A stretch of 64,000 nt of DNA, from positions 3,633,001-3,697,000 of the forward strand of contig NZ_AP022839.1 in NCBI RefSeq assembly GCF_011764505.1, given 5' to 3'. A program made the translations under genes and the position numbers. Shown piece by piece: positions 1 to 9,127 of this stretch; the first letter of the stretch is position 1, and each line of letters opens with the position of its first letter. The DNA is from Legionella antarctica (GTDB lineage Bacteria > Pseudomonadota > Gammaproteobacteria > Legionellales > Legionellaceae). The notes under the pieces are model-generated. The model was not told where the DNA came from and did no database searches. It saw only the letters and a list, made by a program, of their open reading frames with translations.

Positions 1-1
1 A

Positions 2-1321
2 CAAATATTAGATCAATTACGAGATAACGTCATTTTAAAAGCTTTAGATGTATTTTCTGCTAAGGAAAGAGGACTAACTTTGCCAGAGTTGGAAAAAAAA
101 ACCAGGGAACTTAAATCGGCGGAGTTTAATCTGAATAAGTTTATCAAAAATTTGCTGCTACAAGAAACAACCATTTTAGATGAAGAAAGGATAAAAACAA
201 TTAAAAAAGCGGTTGAGTTAAAAAACTTGCTGATACTGTTAAACGGTCTAATTGTCTTAATTACTTTTGCTCTAAGTTTGTTTCTTATGAAAATTATTTC
301 AAGACCTATTATTCAGCTTAGTGACTTTGCAGGTAAAATTGATTATGGAAATTTGACCCCCCTCTTACCTATTCTTACTAAAGATGAAATTGGTCAGTTA
401 CAAACTCATTTAAATGAAATGTTAATCAAGCTGAGCAAAGCCAAGACAAAATTAATAGAAACATCTCGTTCAGCTGGCGTTGCTGAGATTGCAACCAGTA
501 TCCTACACAACGTTGGTAATGTTTTGAACAGTATCAATACATCGGTGGCATTACTTTCAGAAAACAGTAAAAAATCTTCTTTAAGCCAATTACCTAAACT
601 GTTAACTATCATTGAACAAAATAAAAGTAACTTCGATCATTATCTTGAACAAGATGAGCGCGGTAAATTATTTGTTCCTTTTTTTAAGGGGCTAATTAAG
701 CAGTTAGAGCATGAACAATCCTTAACACAAGAGGAACTGAGTCATCTTGATAAGAACTTAACCCATGTCAATCAAGTCATTGCAGCACAACAAATTTCGG
801 GTCAGCCAAATAGACATGTTGTTGAAGCCATTGAATTAGAAGAATTAATTGAAGATATACTTCTTTTATATGCCAATAGACTGCGCAAATTATCTATTAA
901 TGTAGATCGCCGATACAATCATATTCCTGAATTTTTATCGATAAAAACAAAAATTCAACAAATTTTAATTAACTTAATTAAAAATGCAATTGATGCCTTA
1001 ACTGATAATGATCTACAAGAAAAGAGATTAATTATTGAGGCGATATCTTTAAATGATGCTCTCGGTATTCAAATTATTGTGAGAGATAATGGTATTGGAA
1101 TTGCTAAAGAAAATTTAAAGAAGATTTTTTCTTTTGGATTTACTACAAAAAATGAAGGTCATGGTTACGGCTTACATAATTGTGCTTTATTAGCACAAGA
1201 AATAGGCGGAGAGATTTCTGTACAATCAGATGGATTACAGCAAGGGAGTACCTTCACGTTGTCTATATTTTATATGCAGAACTCAACTAAGGGGCCCGAT
1301 AGCGAAGCTACTCAAACTTAA
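2..1321 (+). CDS. Sensor histidine kinase, C-terminal part (start lies upstream of the window)
   Basis: The frame is open from base 2, so the true start is outside the window. In order the visible protein has a helical sensor-side stretch, one membrane segment (ILLNGLIVLITFALSLFLM), a HAMP linker beginning ISRPIIQLSDFAG, an H-box-like motif SILHNVGNVLNSI carrying the presumed phospho-His, and a GHKL ATPase domain. The ATPase has an N box (LINLIKNAIDAL), a G1 box (DNGIGIAKENL) and a G2 box (GHGYGLHNCALLA). It should autophosphorylate in response to a periplasmic or membrane signal. No receiver domain and no adjacent response regulator is seen after it, so it is either an orphan or has its partner upstream. 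The HNVGNVLNS type of H box is known from several proteobacterial and cyanobacterial kinases. The ligand cannot be inferred. Confidence 0.88.
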   Translation, partial: QILDQLRDNVILKALDVFSAKERGLTLPELEKKTRELKSAEFNLNKFIKNLLLQETTILDEERIKTIKKAVELKNLLILLNGLIVLITFALSLFLMKIISRPIIQLSDFAGKIDYGNLTPLLPILTKDEIGQLQTHLNEMLIKLSKAKTKLIETSRSAGVAEIATSILHNVGNVLNSINTSVALLSENSKKSSLSQLPKLLTIIEQNKSNFDHYLEQDERGKLFVPFFKGLIKQLEHEQSLTQEELSHLDKNLTHVNQVIAAQQISGQPNRHVVEAIELEELIEDILLLYANRLRKLSINVDRRYNHIPEFLSIKTKIQQILINLIKNAIDALTDNDLQEKRLIIEAISLNDALGIQIIVRDNGIGIAKENLKKIFSFGFTTKNEGHGYGLHNCALLAQEIGGEISVQSDGLQQGSTFTLSIFYMQNSTKGPDSEATQT

Positions 1322-1777
1322 AAATCAAAGTTTATGTAGCTTTTACGTGATTGTTGCTCCTGGGTTATGTCTCCTTTGGTACCATGAATTGTGATGCAAC
1401 TCGGGAACCAGTTGACCTTAATCAGACCACATAGTATAATTATAAATCATTGCTGATTGCAATTAAAATTCAGTCAGACATCGCGACCTATCTTCTCCCA
1501 AAGGACTAATGGAGAACTGGTACTACCTGGTTTTAATTATTAAACGGGTTCGTCGCTGAGGTAAAGACTAGTGAAGACGGGTGTGTTTGAGACATCCTCA
1601 CTCATTGAGCTTTGGTTCAGCGAAACTGGTTTTTCTAGTCCCTGGCATTACCTAACTCATCAAGTCTTGTTTATTTATCTTATTGATGCTGGATACACAG
1701 GTTAATCCCCTATCGAAAGTAAATAAACGCCCTCAGTGTCGATTGAATTATCGTTTAGATAATTGAGGAGAATAGTT
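1322..1777. other. Gene-free stretch before the Sel1 remnant
   Basis: No convincing reading frame, RNA gene or strong hairpin was seen. Its last 20 bases hold a good ribosome-binding site (GAGGAG) that serves the decayed Sel1-repeat gene. Confidence 0.4.
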
Positions 1778-2026
1778 ATGTCAGGCGATACTACAGAAAC
1801 TTGAGTACAAAAATCTAAAAACGAAAATGAGCATGCTCAGGTAGCGTTGGGAGAACGTTATGTCAATGGTAACGGAGTTGCCAAAAACCTATCAGCAGCA
1901 GTGGTGCAATTTCGCCTTGCAGCAAAACAAGGCTATGTACCTGCTCAATACAGCCTGGGAGTCATGCTCGCTAATGGCCTATGGGATTGTTCGCAACAGG
2001 GGCTTATAAAAAGAGCCAAACAATAG
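1778..2026 (+). pseudogene. Sel1-repeat protein remnant (early in-frame stop)
   Basis: ATG at 1778 follows a strong GAGGAG ribosome-binding site, but the ninth codon is TGA (1802-1804). Beyond the stop the same frame continues to a TAG at 2024. It encodes a recognisable Sel1-like repeat: AQVALGERYVNGNGVAKN, then a stretch ending in AAKQGYVPAQYSLGVMLANG. Sel1-repeat proteins are alpha-solenoid adaptors and are numerous in Legionella, some of them host-interaction factors. Only about one and a half repeats remain, so this is a nonsense-mutated and truncated relic. The 280 bases after it up to ubiE contain nothing recognisable. Confidence 0.72.
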
Positions 2027-2307
2027 ATGAAGAACAATTGGATACAAACGGGCGACTGTTCAATAAACTGTAGACTTAGTTTAGTCTGAAAAGAAGATTG
2101 AAAAGAACGCTATTTTCGGGAAGCTGAGGGGATTTCAAGCCACTGAGAACAACATGATCATAGTTATTTACCTTTGCTAAGTTATTTTCATGGCAGTAAC
2201 TCAATCTATATGTTTTTAAATACCTTCACTACCGATTGCTATTTTAACTGGGTATCCTGAGAATTATCAGTTAAGATAAGTAATTTAATCGAGCGTGTAC
2301 GTTATTT

Positions 2308-3060
2308 ATGACCAACCAGGAAAAAACCACTCATTTTGGCTTCGAATCTGTTGCCTGGGATGAAAAAGAAAAAAAAGTAGCAGAGGTTTTTCATTCTGTT
2401 GCCAAAAGCTATGATCTAATGAATGACTTAATGTCTCTGGGTATTCATCATCTATGGAAACGATTTACTGTTGCGCTTAGCCAAGTTCGCTCCGGACAAT
2501 CTGTCCTCGATTTGGCTGGGGGAAGTGGTGATTTAACTCGATTACTATCAAAAAAAGTTGGGGATACGGGCCAGGTTATTCTTGCTGATATTAACGCGGC
2601 CATGCTCAATGTTGGTCGAGACCGTTTGCTTGATGAGGGTCTCTACAAAAACATCGGTTTTGTGCAGGGAAATGCTCAATGCTTGCCCTTTGCTGATAAT
2701 AGTTTTCATTGCGTTACTATGGGTTTTGGTTTAAGGAATGTAACCGATAAAGAAGAGGCATTGCGCTCAATGTATCGAGTCTGTAAACCCGGAGGTAAAC
2801 TCATGATTCTTGAGTTTTCGACCCCATCATATCCAGGCTTAAAGCCAATATATGACTGGTATTCTTTTAATATTTTACCTAAAGTAGGTAAATTATTTGC
2901 CCAGGACGAGGCCAGTTATCAATATCTCGCAGAGTCCATACGCATGCATCCGAATCAGATTGCCTTACAGGAAATGATTGAGCGTTCGGGATTTGAAGAT
3001 TGTCACTTTCATAATTTAAGTGGCGGCATAGTTGCCTTGCACATTGCCTACAAATATTGA
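2308..3060 (+). CDS. ubiE: Ubiquinone/menaquinone C-methyltransferase UbiE
   Basis: SAM-dependent C-methyltransferase that methylates the demethoxy-benzoquinol ring in ubiquinone synthesis. The 250-residue length matches the family. The UbiE signature [18 protein letters not shown] lies near residue 35. SAM motif I is [12 protein letters not shown] (about 66-77), and the second signature is [15 protein letters not shown] (about 160-174). It is first in an operon with ubiJ, the chimeric gene, ubiB, tatA and tatB. The ubiJ start is only 8 bases downstream of its stop, which implies co-transcription. The enzyme is cytosolic or part of the peripheral Ubi complex. Assignment is secure. Confidence 0.96.
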   Translation: MTNQEKTTHFGFESVAWDEKEKKVAEVFHSVAKSYDLMNDLMSLGIHHLWKRFTVALSQVRSGQSVLDLAGGSGDLTRLLSKKVGDTGQVILADINAAMLNVGRDRLLDEGLYKNIGFVQGNAQCLPFADNSFHCVTMGFGLRNVTDKEEALRSMYRVCKPGGKLMILEFSTPSYPGLKPIYDWYSFNILPKVGKLFAQDEASYQYLAESIRMHPNQIALQEMIERSGFEDCHFHNLSGGIVALHIAYKY

Positions 3061-3067
3061 GTTGATT

Positions 3068-3685
3068 ATGCTAAAAAAATATTCTTTAAAAGCACTACAA
3101 AAAGCAATTAATCAGGCTATGAATCTGGATGAGCAGATGTCCATCAAACTAAAAGCACTCAACGGCAAAGTGCTTGAAATGATTATTACGCCTTTAAATG
3201 TCAATTTTTTTATCCAGTTTAACGAAAGTGACATACTGCTGCTTGGACATTACGACAGTCATCCCGATACCATTATCCATAGTAATCCTATAGGTTTAAT
3301 AAGGCTGAGTTTATTACCCGCATCTAAGGCGCGCTCATTATTTAATGATAAAGTGCGCATGTCAGGTGATATTGAATTGGGACAGAATGTTAAAAAACTA
3401 TTTGATGAAATGGATATCGATTGGGAAGGACACTTGGCTCATTTCACTGGCGATGTAGTGGCTCATCAAATAGGGTCTCTGGTACGCAAAGGAATCGAGT
3501 TTAAAAAACAGTTTAGTCAGAACATGCGTCAAAATGTCACAGAATACCTCCAGGAGGAGTTGCGTGTTTTTCCATCACGCAATGAGTTGGATGACTTTTA
3601 TAATGATATAGATGAACTATCATTAAACGTTGAGCGCTTGCAAGTTCATCTGAATCAGTTGCTGAGTGATCATGAAACGGATTAA
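3068..3685 (+). CDS. ubiJ: Ubiquinone biosynthesis accessory factor UbiJ (SCP2 domain)
   Basis: A 205-residue protein with an N-terminal SCP2-like lipid-binding domain (about 10-110) and a C-terminal helical, coiled-coil-prone region ending [17 protein letters not shown]. UbiJ binds the hydrophobic ubiquinone intermediates and, with UbiK, helps organise the soluble Ubi complex. I chose the ATG at 3068 because the upstream start candidates lie within ubiE. Its stop overlaps the start of the next gene (ATGAAACGGATTAA), so translation is probably coupled. Position between ubiE and ubiB is the standard gamma-proteobacterial arrangement, apart from the extra gene that follows. Its last ~95 residues are homologous to the C-terminus of that next gene. 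Confidence 0.92.
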   Translation: MLKKYSLKALQKAINQAMNLDEQMSIKLKALNGKVLEMIITPLNVNFFIQFNESDILLLGHYDSHPDTIIHSNPIGLIRLSLLPASKARSLFNDKVRMSGDIELGQNVKKLFDEMDIDWEGHLAHFTGDVVAHQIGSLVRKGIEFKKQFSQNMRQNVTEYLQEELRVFPSRNELDDFYNDIDELSLNVERLQVHLNQLLSDHETD

Positions 3686-4373
3686 AAAACTGTTACTCTG
3701 CATGCGTATTTACTTTATCGTGGCAAAATATGGGCTCAATAGCGCGGCCCTGTTTCTTAAGATACTCATCCCATTGCGTTTTTTAAACTCTCTTAATCCC
3801 CGTAATTGGTTTCGAAAAAAAACAACAGCCTCTTATGAAACATCGTCACTATCTTTAAGGGACTTTAAACCTCTATTTAGTGAATTTGGTAGCCTATTAT
3901 CGAACCGCCAGGATCTAAATCTTGAAGCTGTAACGCAAGAATTTAACAAATTGAAAAATAAAATATCACCTGATTTCAGTACAAAAGGAGTTATTATTGA
4001 GCACACCAATGATCCGCCATGTGACGCCTCCCCCTTCTCTAAACCCGAAGCTCCAGATGCAATTCCTTTCAAAAATGAAGACATAAGGCAGCAGGTTAAA
4101 AAATTATGGAATGAGCTTAATAATGCCCAGATCTCTGGCGAGAGCGTAGTCCAGCAAATAGGATCGTTAGTCAGCAACAGGAACGAACTCAAGAAGTGCT
4201 TTCGTGAATCGATACACCACAATATAGTGGCGTATCTTGAAAAAGAATTGCGTATTTTTCCCTCACGAGATGAGCTAAATGATTTTTTTAATGAGCTGGA
4301 TGATTTATCATTAAGCGTTGAGCGATTACAAGCTCATATCAATCAACTAGTGAGCGCTCATGAAACCAATTAG
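3672..4373 (+). CDS. Chimeric protein: UbiB-like N-terminus fused to UbiJ-like C-terminus
   Basis: The 233-residue product lies between ubiJ and ubiB and resembles both. Residues 1-104 align without gaps to the UbiB N-terminus encoded just downstream: [10 protein letters not shown] against [10 protein letters not shown] at 41-50, and [11 protein letters not shown] against [11 protein letters not shown] at 71-81. Residues about 140-233 align to the UbiJ C-terminus: [42 protein letters not shown] linker of about 35 residues joins them. The layout is what a tandem duplication of one segment, from the 3' half of ubiJ to the 5' end of ubiB, would produce. The KxGQ motif of UbiB has become ExGS and no kinase-like core is present, so it cannot be a working UbiB ATPase. 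It keeps the 14-base overlaps with both neighbours. The copies are clearly diverged, which suggests an old, retained duplication. Function unknown; it may be a scaffold in the Ubi complex. Confidence 0.85.
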   Translation: MKRIKKLLLCMRIYFIVAKYGLNSAALFLKILIPLRFLNSLNPRNWFRKKTTASYETSSLSLRDFKPLFSEFGSLLSNRQDLNLEAVTQEFNKLKNKISPDFSTKGVIIEHTNDPPCDASPFSKPEAPDAIPFKNEDIRQQVKKLWNELNNAQISGESVVQQIGSLVSNRNELKKCFRESIHHNIVAYLEKELRIFPSRDELNDFFNELDDLSLSVERLQAHINQLVSAHETN

Positions 4374-6009
4374 ACAACTAATACGCCTCATCCATATCAA
4401 CTACATCCTGGCGAGCAATGGACTGGATAATGTGGTCGTTACATTAAGAGTATTCGCTCCCATTCGATTTATAGTTTATTTAAATCCATGGAACTGGTTT
4501 CGCAAGGTACCATTAACAAGAGGAGAGGCGCTGCGCAAATCTTTAGAAGAGCTGGGTCCTATATTTATTAAATTTGGCCAGGCACTATCAACCAGACCCG
4601 ATATTTTACCAGAAGACATTGCAATAGAATTAAGCAAGCTACAAGATAAAGTTCCCCCCATCCCCAGCATTTTAGCGATGGCACTTATAGAGAGAGCCTA
4701 CGGACAATCCCCTTACGATGTTTTTGCCCAATTTGAACCCGTTGCCCTGGCCTCAGCCTCCATGGCCCAGGTTCATGCAGCAACATTAAAAACAGGGGAG
4801 GATGTGGTAGTTAAAATACTCAGACCTAATATGCGTCGGATTATTGAACAAGACTTAAGTATTATGTATACCATTGCACGATTGGCGGATCGGTATTGGC
4901 CTGAAGGAAAGCGACTAAAACCTATTGAAATAGTCTCCGAATTTGAACATACCTTACTGGATGAACTTGATCTACTCCGAGAGGCAGCTAATGCAGCGCA
5001 ATTGCGCCGTAACTTTAATCACTCGCCTTTATTGTATATTCCCGAGATATACTGGGACTATTCACATAAAAATATAATGGTCATGGAGCGTATTCATGGG
5101 ATACCTGTGTCTGATATAGAACAGTTACATGAGCATGGTATTAATATAAAAAAACTGGCAGAACGCGGGGTTGAAATCTTTTTCACTCAAGTGTTTCGCG
5201 ACTGTTTCTTTCATGCCGACATGCATCCAGGTAATATATTTGTGTCGTATGACCATCCCCAGGAACCCAAATATATTTGCATTGATTTTGGAATCATCGG
5301 AACATTGAATGACAATGACAAACGCTACCTGGCAGAAAACCTGCTGGCCTTTTTTAACCGCGACTATCGACGTGTTGCCCAGCTCCATGTTGAAAGTGGC
5401 TGGGTGGCGCGGAATACCCGTATTGAAGAATTCGAAAGTGCAATCCGGACGGTGTGTGAACCCATATTTGAAAAACCTTTAAAAGATATTTCATTTGCTC
5501 AGGTGGTACTGCGTCTTTTTCAAGTAGCACGACGGTTCCATATGATAGTTCAGCCCCAGCTTATTTTATTACAAAAAACCTTGTTAGCTATAGAAGGTCT
5601 GGGACGCCAGCTTTATCCTGAATTAGATTTGTGGGCAACAGCCAAACCCTTTTTAGAAAAATGGGTAAAACAACAAATTGGACCAAAGGCTTTTTTACAT
5701 CAATTAAAACTAAATTTACCTTTTATGGCTGAGCAGCTGCCTCATTTGCCTAAACTGGTCTTTGATGTCCTGGAGCTGAAAAAAGAACAATTAATATTAA
5801 ATAAAGAAATTGTACTTTCAGATCTCAAAAATAGATCTCAAATTATCCAGTGGAGGAATATCACTATAGGGATATCTGTCTCTCTGCTAACCATTGGCAT
5901 CATTAATTACTTCCAATTAATAAACTACGAAAACCTCACCCCCATAGTCTTAACTGGAGCTGGGTTAGCAGGTTTTTTTGCTCTTATTAACCGTAAAGAA
6001 AGGAGTTAA
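4360..6009 (+). CDS. ubiB: Ubiquinone biosynthesis regulatory ATPase/kinase-like protein UbiB
   Basis: Member of the ADCK/COQ8/UbiB atypical kinase family, an ATPase needed for ubiquinone synthesis. At 549 residues it is normal length. Visible motifs are the family KxGQ motif (K71-F-G-Q74, then ALSTRPD), the alanine-rich loop [10 protein letters not shown], the ATP lysine in VVVKILRPN, the catalytic-loop motif [11 protein letters not shown], and the metal-binding DFG in IDFGIIG. Two hydrophobic segments at the C-terminus ([18 protein letters not shown] and [15 protein letters not shown]) are the membrane anchor. The start overlaps the preceding chimeric gene by 14 bases, the same kind of overlap seen between ubiJ and the chimera. 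tatA follows after one base. Confidence 0.96.
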   Translation: MKPIRQLIRLIHINYILASNGLDNVVVTLRVFAPIRFIVYLNPWNWFRKVPLTRGEALRKSLEELGPIFIKFGQALSTRPDILPEDIAIELSKLQDKVPPIPSILAMALIERAYGQSPYDVFAQFEPVALASASMAQVHAATLKTGEDVVVKILRPNMRRIIEQDLSIMYTIARLADRYWPEGKRLKPIEIVSEFEHTLLDELDLLREAANAAQLRRNFNHSPLLYIPEIYWDYSHKNIMVMERIHGIPVSDIEQLHEHGINIKKLAERGVEIFFTQVFRDCFFHADMHPGNIFVSYDHPQEPKYICIDFGIIGTLNDNDKRYLAENLLAFFNRDYRRVAQLHVESGWVARNTRIEEFESAIRTVCEPIFEKPLKDISFAQVVLRLFQVARRFHMIVQPQLILLQKTLLAIEGLGRQLYPELDLWATAKPFLEKWVKQQIGPKAFLHQLKLNLPFMAEQLPHLPKLVFDVLELKKEQLILNKEIVLSDLKNRSQIIQWRNITIGISVSLLTIGIINYFQLINYENLTPIVLTGAGLAGFFALINRKERS

Positions 6010-6010
6010 C

Positions 6011-6196
6011 ATGGGATTAAGTGGCATCAGTCCATTATCTTTATTACTCATACTGGCTATTATTTTTGCTTTTTTTGGAACGTCCAAATTAAAAGCTCTA
6101 GGTTCTGATCTGGGTGAGGCGATAAAAAACTTCCGCCGTGCTATGAATGATGATCGGGTAAATGACTCAAAAAATGACGATCACAAACCATCATGA
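6011..6196 (+). CDS. tatA: Sec-independent translocase subunit TatA
   Basis: A 61-residue protein with the TatA pattern: one N-terminal membrane helix (SLLLILAIIFAFFG), the FG hinge, then an amphipathic helix (KLKALGSDLGEAIKNFR) and a short charged tail. It forms the export pore for folded, twin-arginine proteins. I chose ATG 6011 because AAAGGAGTT lies just upstream and because the helix would otherwise carry an unneeded leader. It directly follows ubiB and overlaps tatB by 4 bases (ATGA). The TatC subunit is not here but at 37.8 kb. Confidence 0.93.
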   Translation: MGLSGISPLSLLLILAIIFAFFGTSKLKALGSDLGEAIKNFRRAMNDDRVNDSKNDDHKPS

Positions 6197-6432
6197 GTAG
6201 TGGCGAATTGTTACTGATATTTATCGTGGCTTTAATCGTCTTTGGACCATCAAAACTGCCCATGCTCGCAAATCATCTTGGTTTATGGATGCGTAAAATC
6301 AACCAAATTAAAGAGCAAGTCTCTTTATTCTGGCAACAACAACTCAATGAACTGCAGTTAAAGGAAAATCAACTCAAAGCCGAACAAGGGGATATAAAAT
6401 ATAAAAATAATCCTCCTGAAATAGGAGATTAG
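6193..6432 (+). CDS. tatB: Sec-independent translocase subunit TatB
   Basis: A 79-residue protein with an N-terminal membrane helix (ELLLIFIVALIVFGPSKLP) carrying the TatB-type FGPxKLP motif, and a longer, charged helical tail (KENQLKAEQGDIKYKNN). TatB pairs with TatC to receive twin-arginine signal peptides. It is shorter than E. coli TatB (about 170 residues), but the GPSKLP motif and its place after tatA support TatB. Start ATG overlaps the tatA stop. The gene ends the operon. Confidence 0.88.
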   Translation: MSSGELLLIFIVALIVFGPSKLPMLANHLGLWMRKINQIKEQVSLFWQQQLNELQLKENQLKAEQGDIKYKNNPPEIGD

Positions 6433-6735
6433 TAGACCAACGCAAGCGATTAAGATTAAAGGTACTATATAGTATCCAATGTATCCGGGATTAGCCCACA
6501 GCACTACACGAATGCATCGTTGAAGGCAGCAAAATTCAGGATTACGGGGTGCCATTCCAAACCACATAAGTTAAACAATAGGCTCGATACGCGCCGATCA
6601 AGCTGTTTTAAGATTGCTAGCCACTACTTTATTTCTTTGTTAATTTAACTCCAAAGGTTATTTACTCATCCCGGAATAAAGAGGTAGTCTGATTAGAGCA
6701 TCGTGAAGAACAATTTTAACGAATAAGGAATACCT
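6433..6735. other. Gene-free stretch after tatB
   Basis: No coding frame or clear hairpin was seen. The last 30 bases probably hold the leader of the small membrane protein at 6736. No convincing promoter was identified. Confidence 0.35.
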
Positions 6736-7077
6736 ATGTTAATAGCGGCTATTATTTTATTCATTATCGCAGCACTGTTTGGTTTAATTATTTTGACCGC
6801 ACTGTTGCAAGAGACACCGAGTCATAAAAAAGTTGTATATTTACATGGAATTACCGCTGTCGCTGCATTATTACTGGTAATAATTTATATGCTTTTGAAC
6901 CCCGTATCTGTACTTCTGATTACCAGCTTGACCTTATTTATCCTTGCCGCCTTGGGCGGGTTAACTCTTTTTATTATTGACATGAGAGAAGGAGCCATTC
7001 CTAAATTATTGATTGTTTTGCACCCCCTGCTTGCACTGGCTGGCTTAGTATCGTTAGTTATATATGTATTACCATAG
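6736..7077 (+). CDS. Small four-helix membrane protein, function unknown
   Basis: The 113-residue product is almost entirely hydrophobic, with four predicted membrane helices near residues 2-25, 37-57, 60-82 and 90-112. Short polar loops separate them (QETPSHKK, DMREGAIPK). There is no cysteine motif, signal peptidase site or known catalytic residue. The ATG at 6736 is preceded by AATAAGGAA as a ribosome-binding site. It stands alone, convergent with the alcohol dehydrogenase. I do not recognise the family. Confidence 0.72.
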   Translation: MLIAAIILFIIAALFGLIILTALLQETPSHKKVVYLHGITAVAALLLVIIYMLLNPVSVLLITSLTLFILAALGGLTLFIIDMREGAIPKLLIVLHPLLALAGLVSLVIYVLP

Positions 7078-7192
7078 CCAATAACCTGGTGTTACATCCT
7101 GACCTTTCATCCCTATTGCTGCCGCTCAGAATTTAGATCACAAATACAACCTGAATAACACGGTGCCTGGTAAATTTTTTTCTATCATTCAG

Positions 7193-7224
7193 GCCCCGGG
7201 AAATCATAATAGATGCTCCGGGGC
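7193..7224. terminator. GC-rich hairpin between convergent genes
   Basis: GCCCCGG at 7193-7199 pairs with CCGGGGC at 7218-7224. It sits between two convergent genes, where a shared terminator is expected, but no clean U tract follows on either strand. Confidence 0.35.
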
Positions 7225-7256
7225 TGGTCATGAAGGCTTATCACTCCCTGCATAAT

Positions 7257-8303
7257 CTAACATAATGAGGTCATATCAATAACAAATCGATATTTGATAT
7301 CACCCTTTTGTAACCGGAGCAATGCGGTATTAACCTCGTCAATATTGATTAACTCTATATCGGCTGTGATTTTATGTTTAGCACAAAAATCCAACATCTC
7401 TTGAGTTTCTTTTATTCCACCGATTAAAGAACCATTAATATTCAAGCGTTTAAAAATTACTGGAAACATCGAAATTTCCATTGGATCGGCAGGTAAGCCA
7501 ACCTGGGTTATCGTTCCATCATGTTTTAGAAGATTTAAATATGGATTTAAATCATGTTTAGCAGACACTGTATCAAGAATAAAGTCATATTGATTGGTTA
7601 GAGCTTCCATTGCCTGTGCATCTGTAGATAGCACTACATCAGTTGCGCCTAATTGTTTGGCTGCATTTATCTTATTTGCTGAGGTGGTAAATACGGTAAC
7701 ATGTGCTCCAAAAGCATGAGCCAGTTTAACTGCCATATGCCCAAGCCCCCCTAAGCCAACGATACCCACTTTGCTTTCCTTACCTACCTTAGCTCGTTTC
7801 AGCGGTGAATAAGTGGTGATTCCAGCACAAAGCAACGGGGCAGCGGCAGATGCATCTAACCGTTTATCAATTTTTAATACAAAATCCTGGGTTACTACTA
7901 TGTGTTTAGAAAAGCCACCATAGGTCACTCCGCCTGAATTCTTATCCTCACTGTTATATGTTTGTGTCATCCCCGACTCACAAAACTGTTCTTCGCTGAC
8001 ACTACAGCTGGAACATGTACCGCAGGAATCAACCATACACCCCACCCCAACTAGATCACCAGGTAAAAAGCGATCAACTGTGGCACCCACGGCAGTTATT
8101 TTTCCAATGATTTCATGCCCAGGCACCATAGGGTACTGTCCCACTCCCCAATCATTATTAATTTGGTGTAAATCTGAATGGCAAATACCACAAAATAAAA
8201 TATCTATTGCAATGTCATCGGCTCCGAGCTGACGGCGTTTAAAAATGAGATTTTGTAGTGGCGCACCGGCTTTGTGAACTGCGTATCCAATAGTTTCTGT
8301 CAT
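7257..8303 (-). CDS. Zinc-dependent NAD(P) alcohol dehydrogenase (CAD/YahK type)
   Basis: Medium-chain dehydrogenase/reductase of 348 residues. The catalytic zinc site appears as CGICHSDLH and the GHE motif VPGHEIIG. The structural-zinc cysteines are in CGTCSSC and EQFCESG. The Rossmann motif is VGIVGLGGLGHMAVKLA. The overall pattern matches the cinnamyl-alcohol-dehydrogenase subfamily (YahK, AdhC of mycobacteria), broad NADPH-dependent aldehyde reductases. It is probably cytosolic and detoxifies aldehydes. It is a single gene divergent from arfB. Exact substrate is not predictable. Confidence 0.9.
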   Translation of the reverse strand: MTETIGYAVHKAGAPLQNLIFKRRQLGADDIAIDILFCGICHSDLHQINNDWGVGQYPMVPGHEIIGKITAVGATVDRFLPGDLVGVGCMVDSCGTCSSCSVSEEQFCESGMTQTYNSEDKNSGGVTYGGFSKHIVVTQDFVLKIDKRLDASAAAPLLCAGITTYSPLKRAKVGKESKVGIVGLGGLGHMAVKLAHAFGAHVTVFTTSANKINAAKQLGATDVVLSTDAQAMEALTNQYDFILDTVSAKHDLNPYLNLLKHDGTITQVGLPADPMEISMFPVIFKRLNINGSLIGGIKETQEMLDFCAKHKITADIELINIDEVNTALLRLQKGDIKYRFVIDMTSLC

Positions 8304-8609
8304 TGTCTATCCTTAAAGTTATAGGGAACTAATTAATCATGTTAAAGTTAAATATATCTGATGGTAGCCTATATAAGGTATTTTTAAAATTAAGCAGGGA
8401 AGTTAAGATAATAAACAGTCCTAACCATCAATTTGAATGCTGTATTTAATTCCAATTTGGGCGATCAGTACCCTTAGCGATTCTCAGAAAATATAATAGC
8501 CTAACTACTGTGCGTAAACCCATGAACTTAGGATGTGCAATTTGGTTAAGTAGAAACAATGAGTTAACTTAAATTTTCTGAGGCACTCTCAGGATCAATA
8601 CGGGGCCGT
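8304..8609. other. Divergent intergenic region between adh and arfB
   Basis: AT-rich region expected to carry both promoters. I could not pick a convincing -35/-10 pair, and no hairpin or small frame stands out. Confidence 0.35.
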
Positions 8610-9020
8610 ATGTTAAAGATCACAAATAATATTTACATTCCAATTGCAGAGATTGAATTGATTCCAATTCGAGCACAAGGAGCCGGCGGGCAAAACGTAA
8701 ATAAAGTATCTACTGCCATTCATCTTCGCTTTAATATTGAACAATCGACCTTACCTGTTGAATATAAATCCAGGTTATTACAATTAAACGATTACCGAAT
8801 TTCTTCTGAAGGAATTATCATCATTAAGGCCCAACGCTATAGAAGCCAGGATAATAATAGAAATGATGCCTTGTACCGACTCGTTGAGCTCATTAAAAAA
8901 GTAAGCGTTGTACCTATCAAACGAAGGAAAACAAAACCATCCAAATCATCGGTGAAAAAAAGACTGGATAGCAAAACTCAGCGAGGTCATTTAAAAAAAC
9001 TTCGCCAGCCACCGGAATAG
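8610..9020 (+). CDS. arfB: Alternative ribosome-rescue factor B (peptidyl-tRNA hydrolase ArfB/YaeJ)
   Basis: A 136-residue release-factor homolog that frees peptides from ribosomes stalled on non-stop mRNAs. The catalytic GGQ motif is at residues 26-28 (RAQGAGGQNVNKVST). The basic C-terminal tail (KRRKTKPSKSSVKKRL and on to the end) is the part of ArfB that enters the empty mRNA channel. Codon-recognition domains of a full release factor are absent, as expected. It starts at ATG 8610. The membrane-protein gene that follows begins about 100 bases after its stop and may be co-transcribed. Confidence 0.94.
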   Translation: MLKITNNIYIPIAEIELIPIRAQGAGGQNVNKVSTAIHLRFNIEQSTLPVEYKSRLLQLNDYRISSEGIIIIKAQRYRSQDNNRNDALYRLVELIKKVSVVPIKRRKTKPSKSSVKKRLDSKTQRGHLKKLRQPPE

Positions 9021-9127
9021 TCAGCCATTAGAGTTGGTTTTAGTTGAAAACATCTTTTGAGAATGATGTACTGAAGTGCCGTTTTAAAATGCATACACAA
9101 CAAACACATTTCGGAGGGTCTATTTCT

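Noticed and set aside
9044..9127. Extended N-terminus of the membrane protein from a TTG at 9044
   Set aside because: No ribosome-binding site; a strong GGAGGG sits just before GTG 9128.
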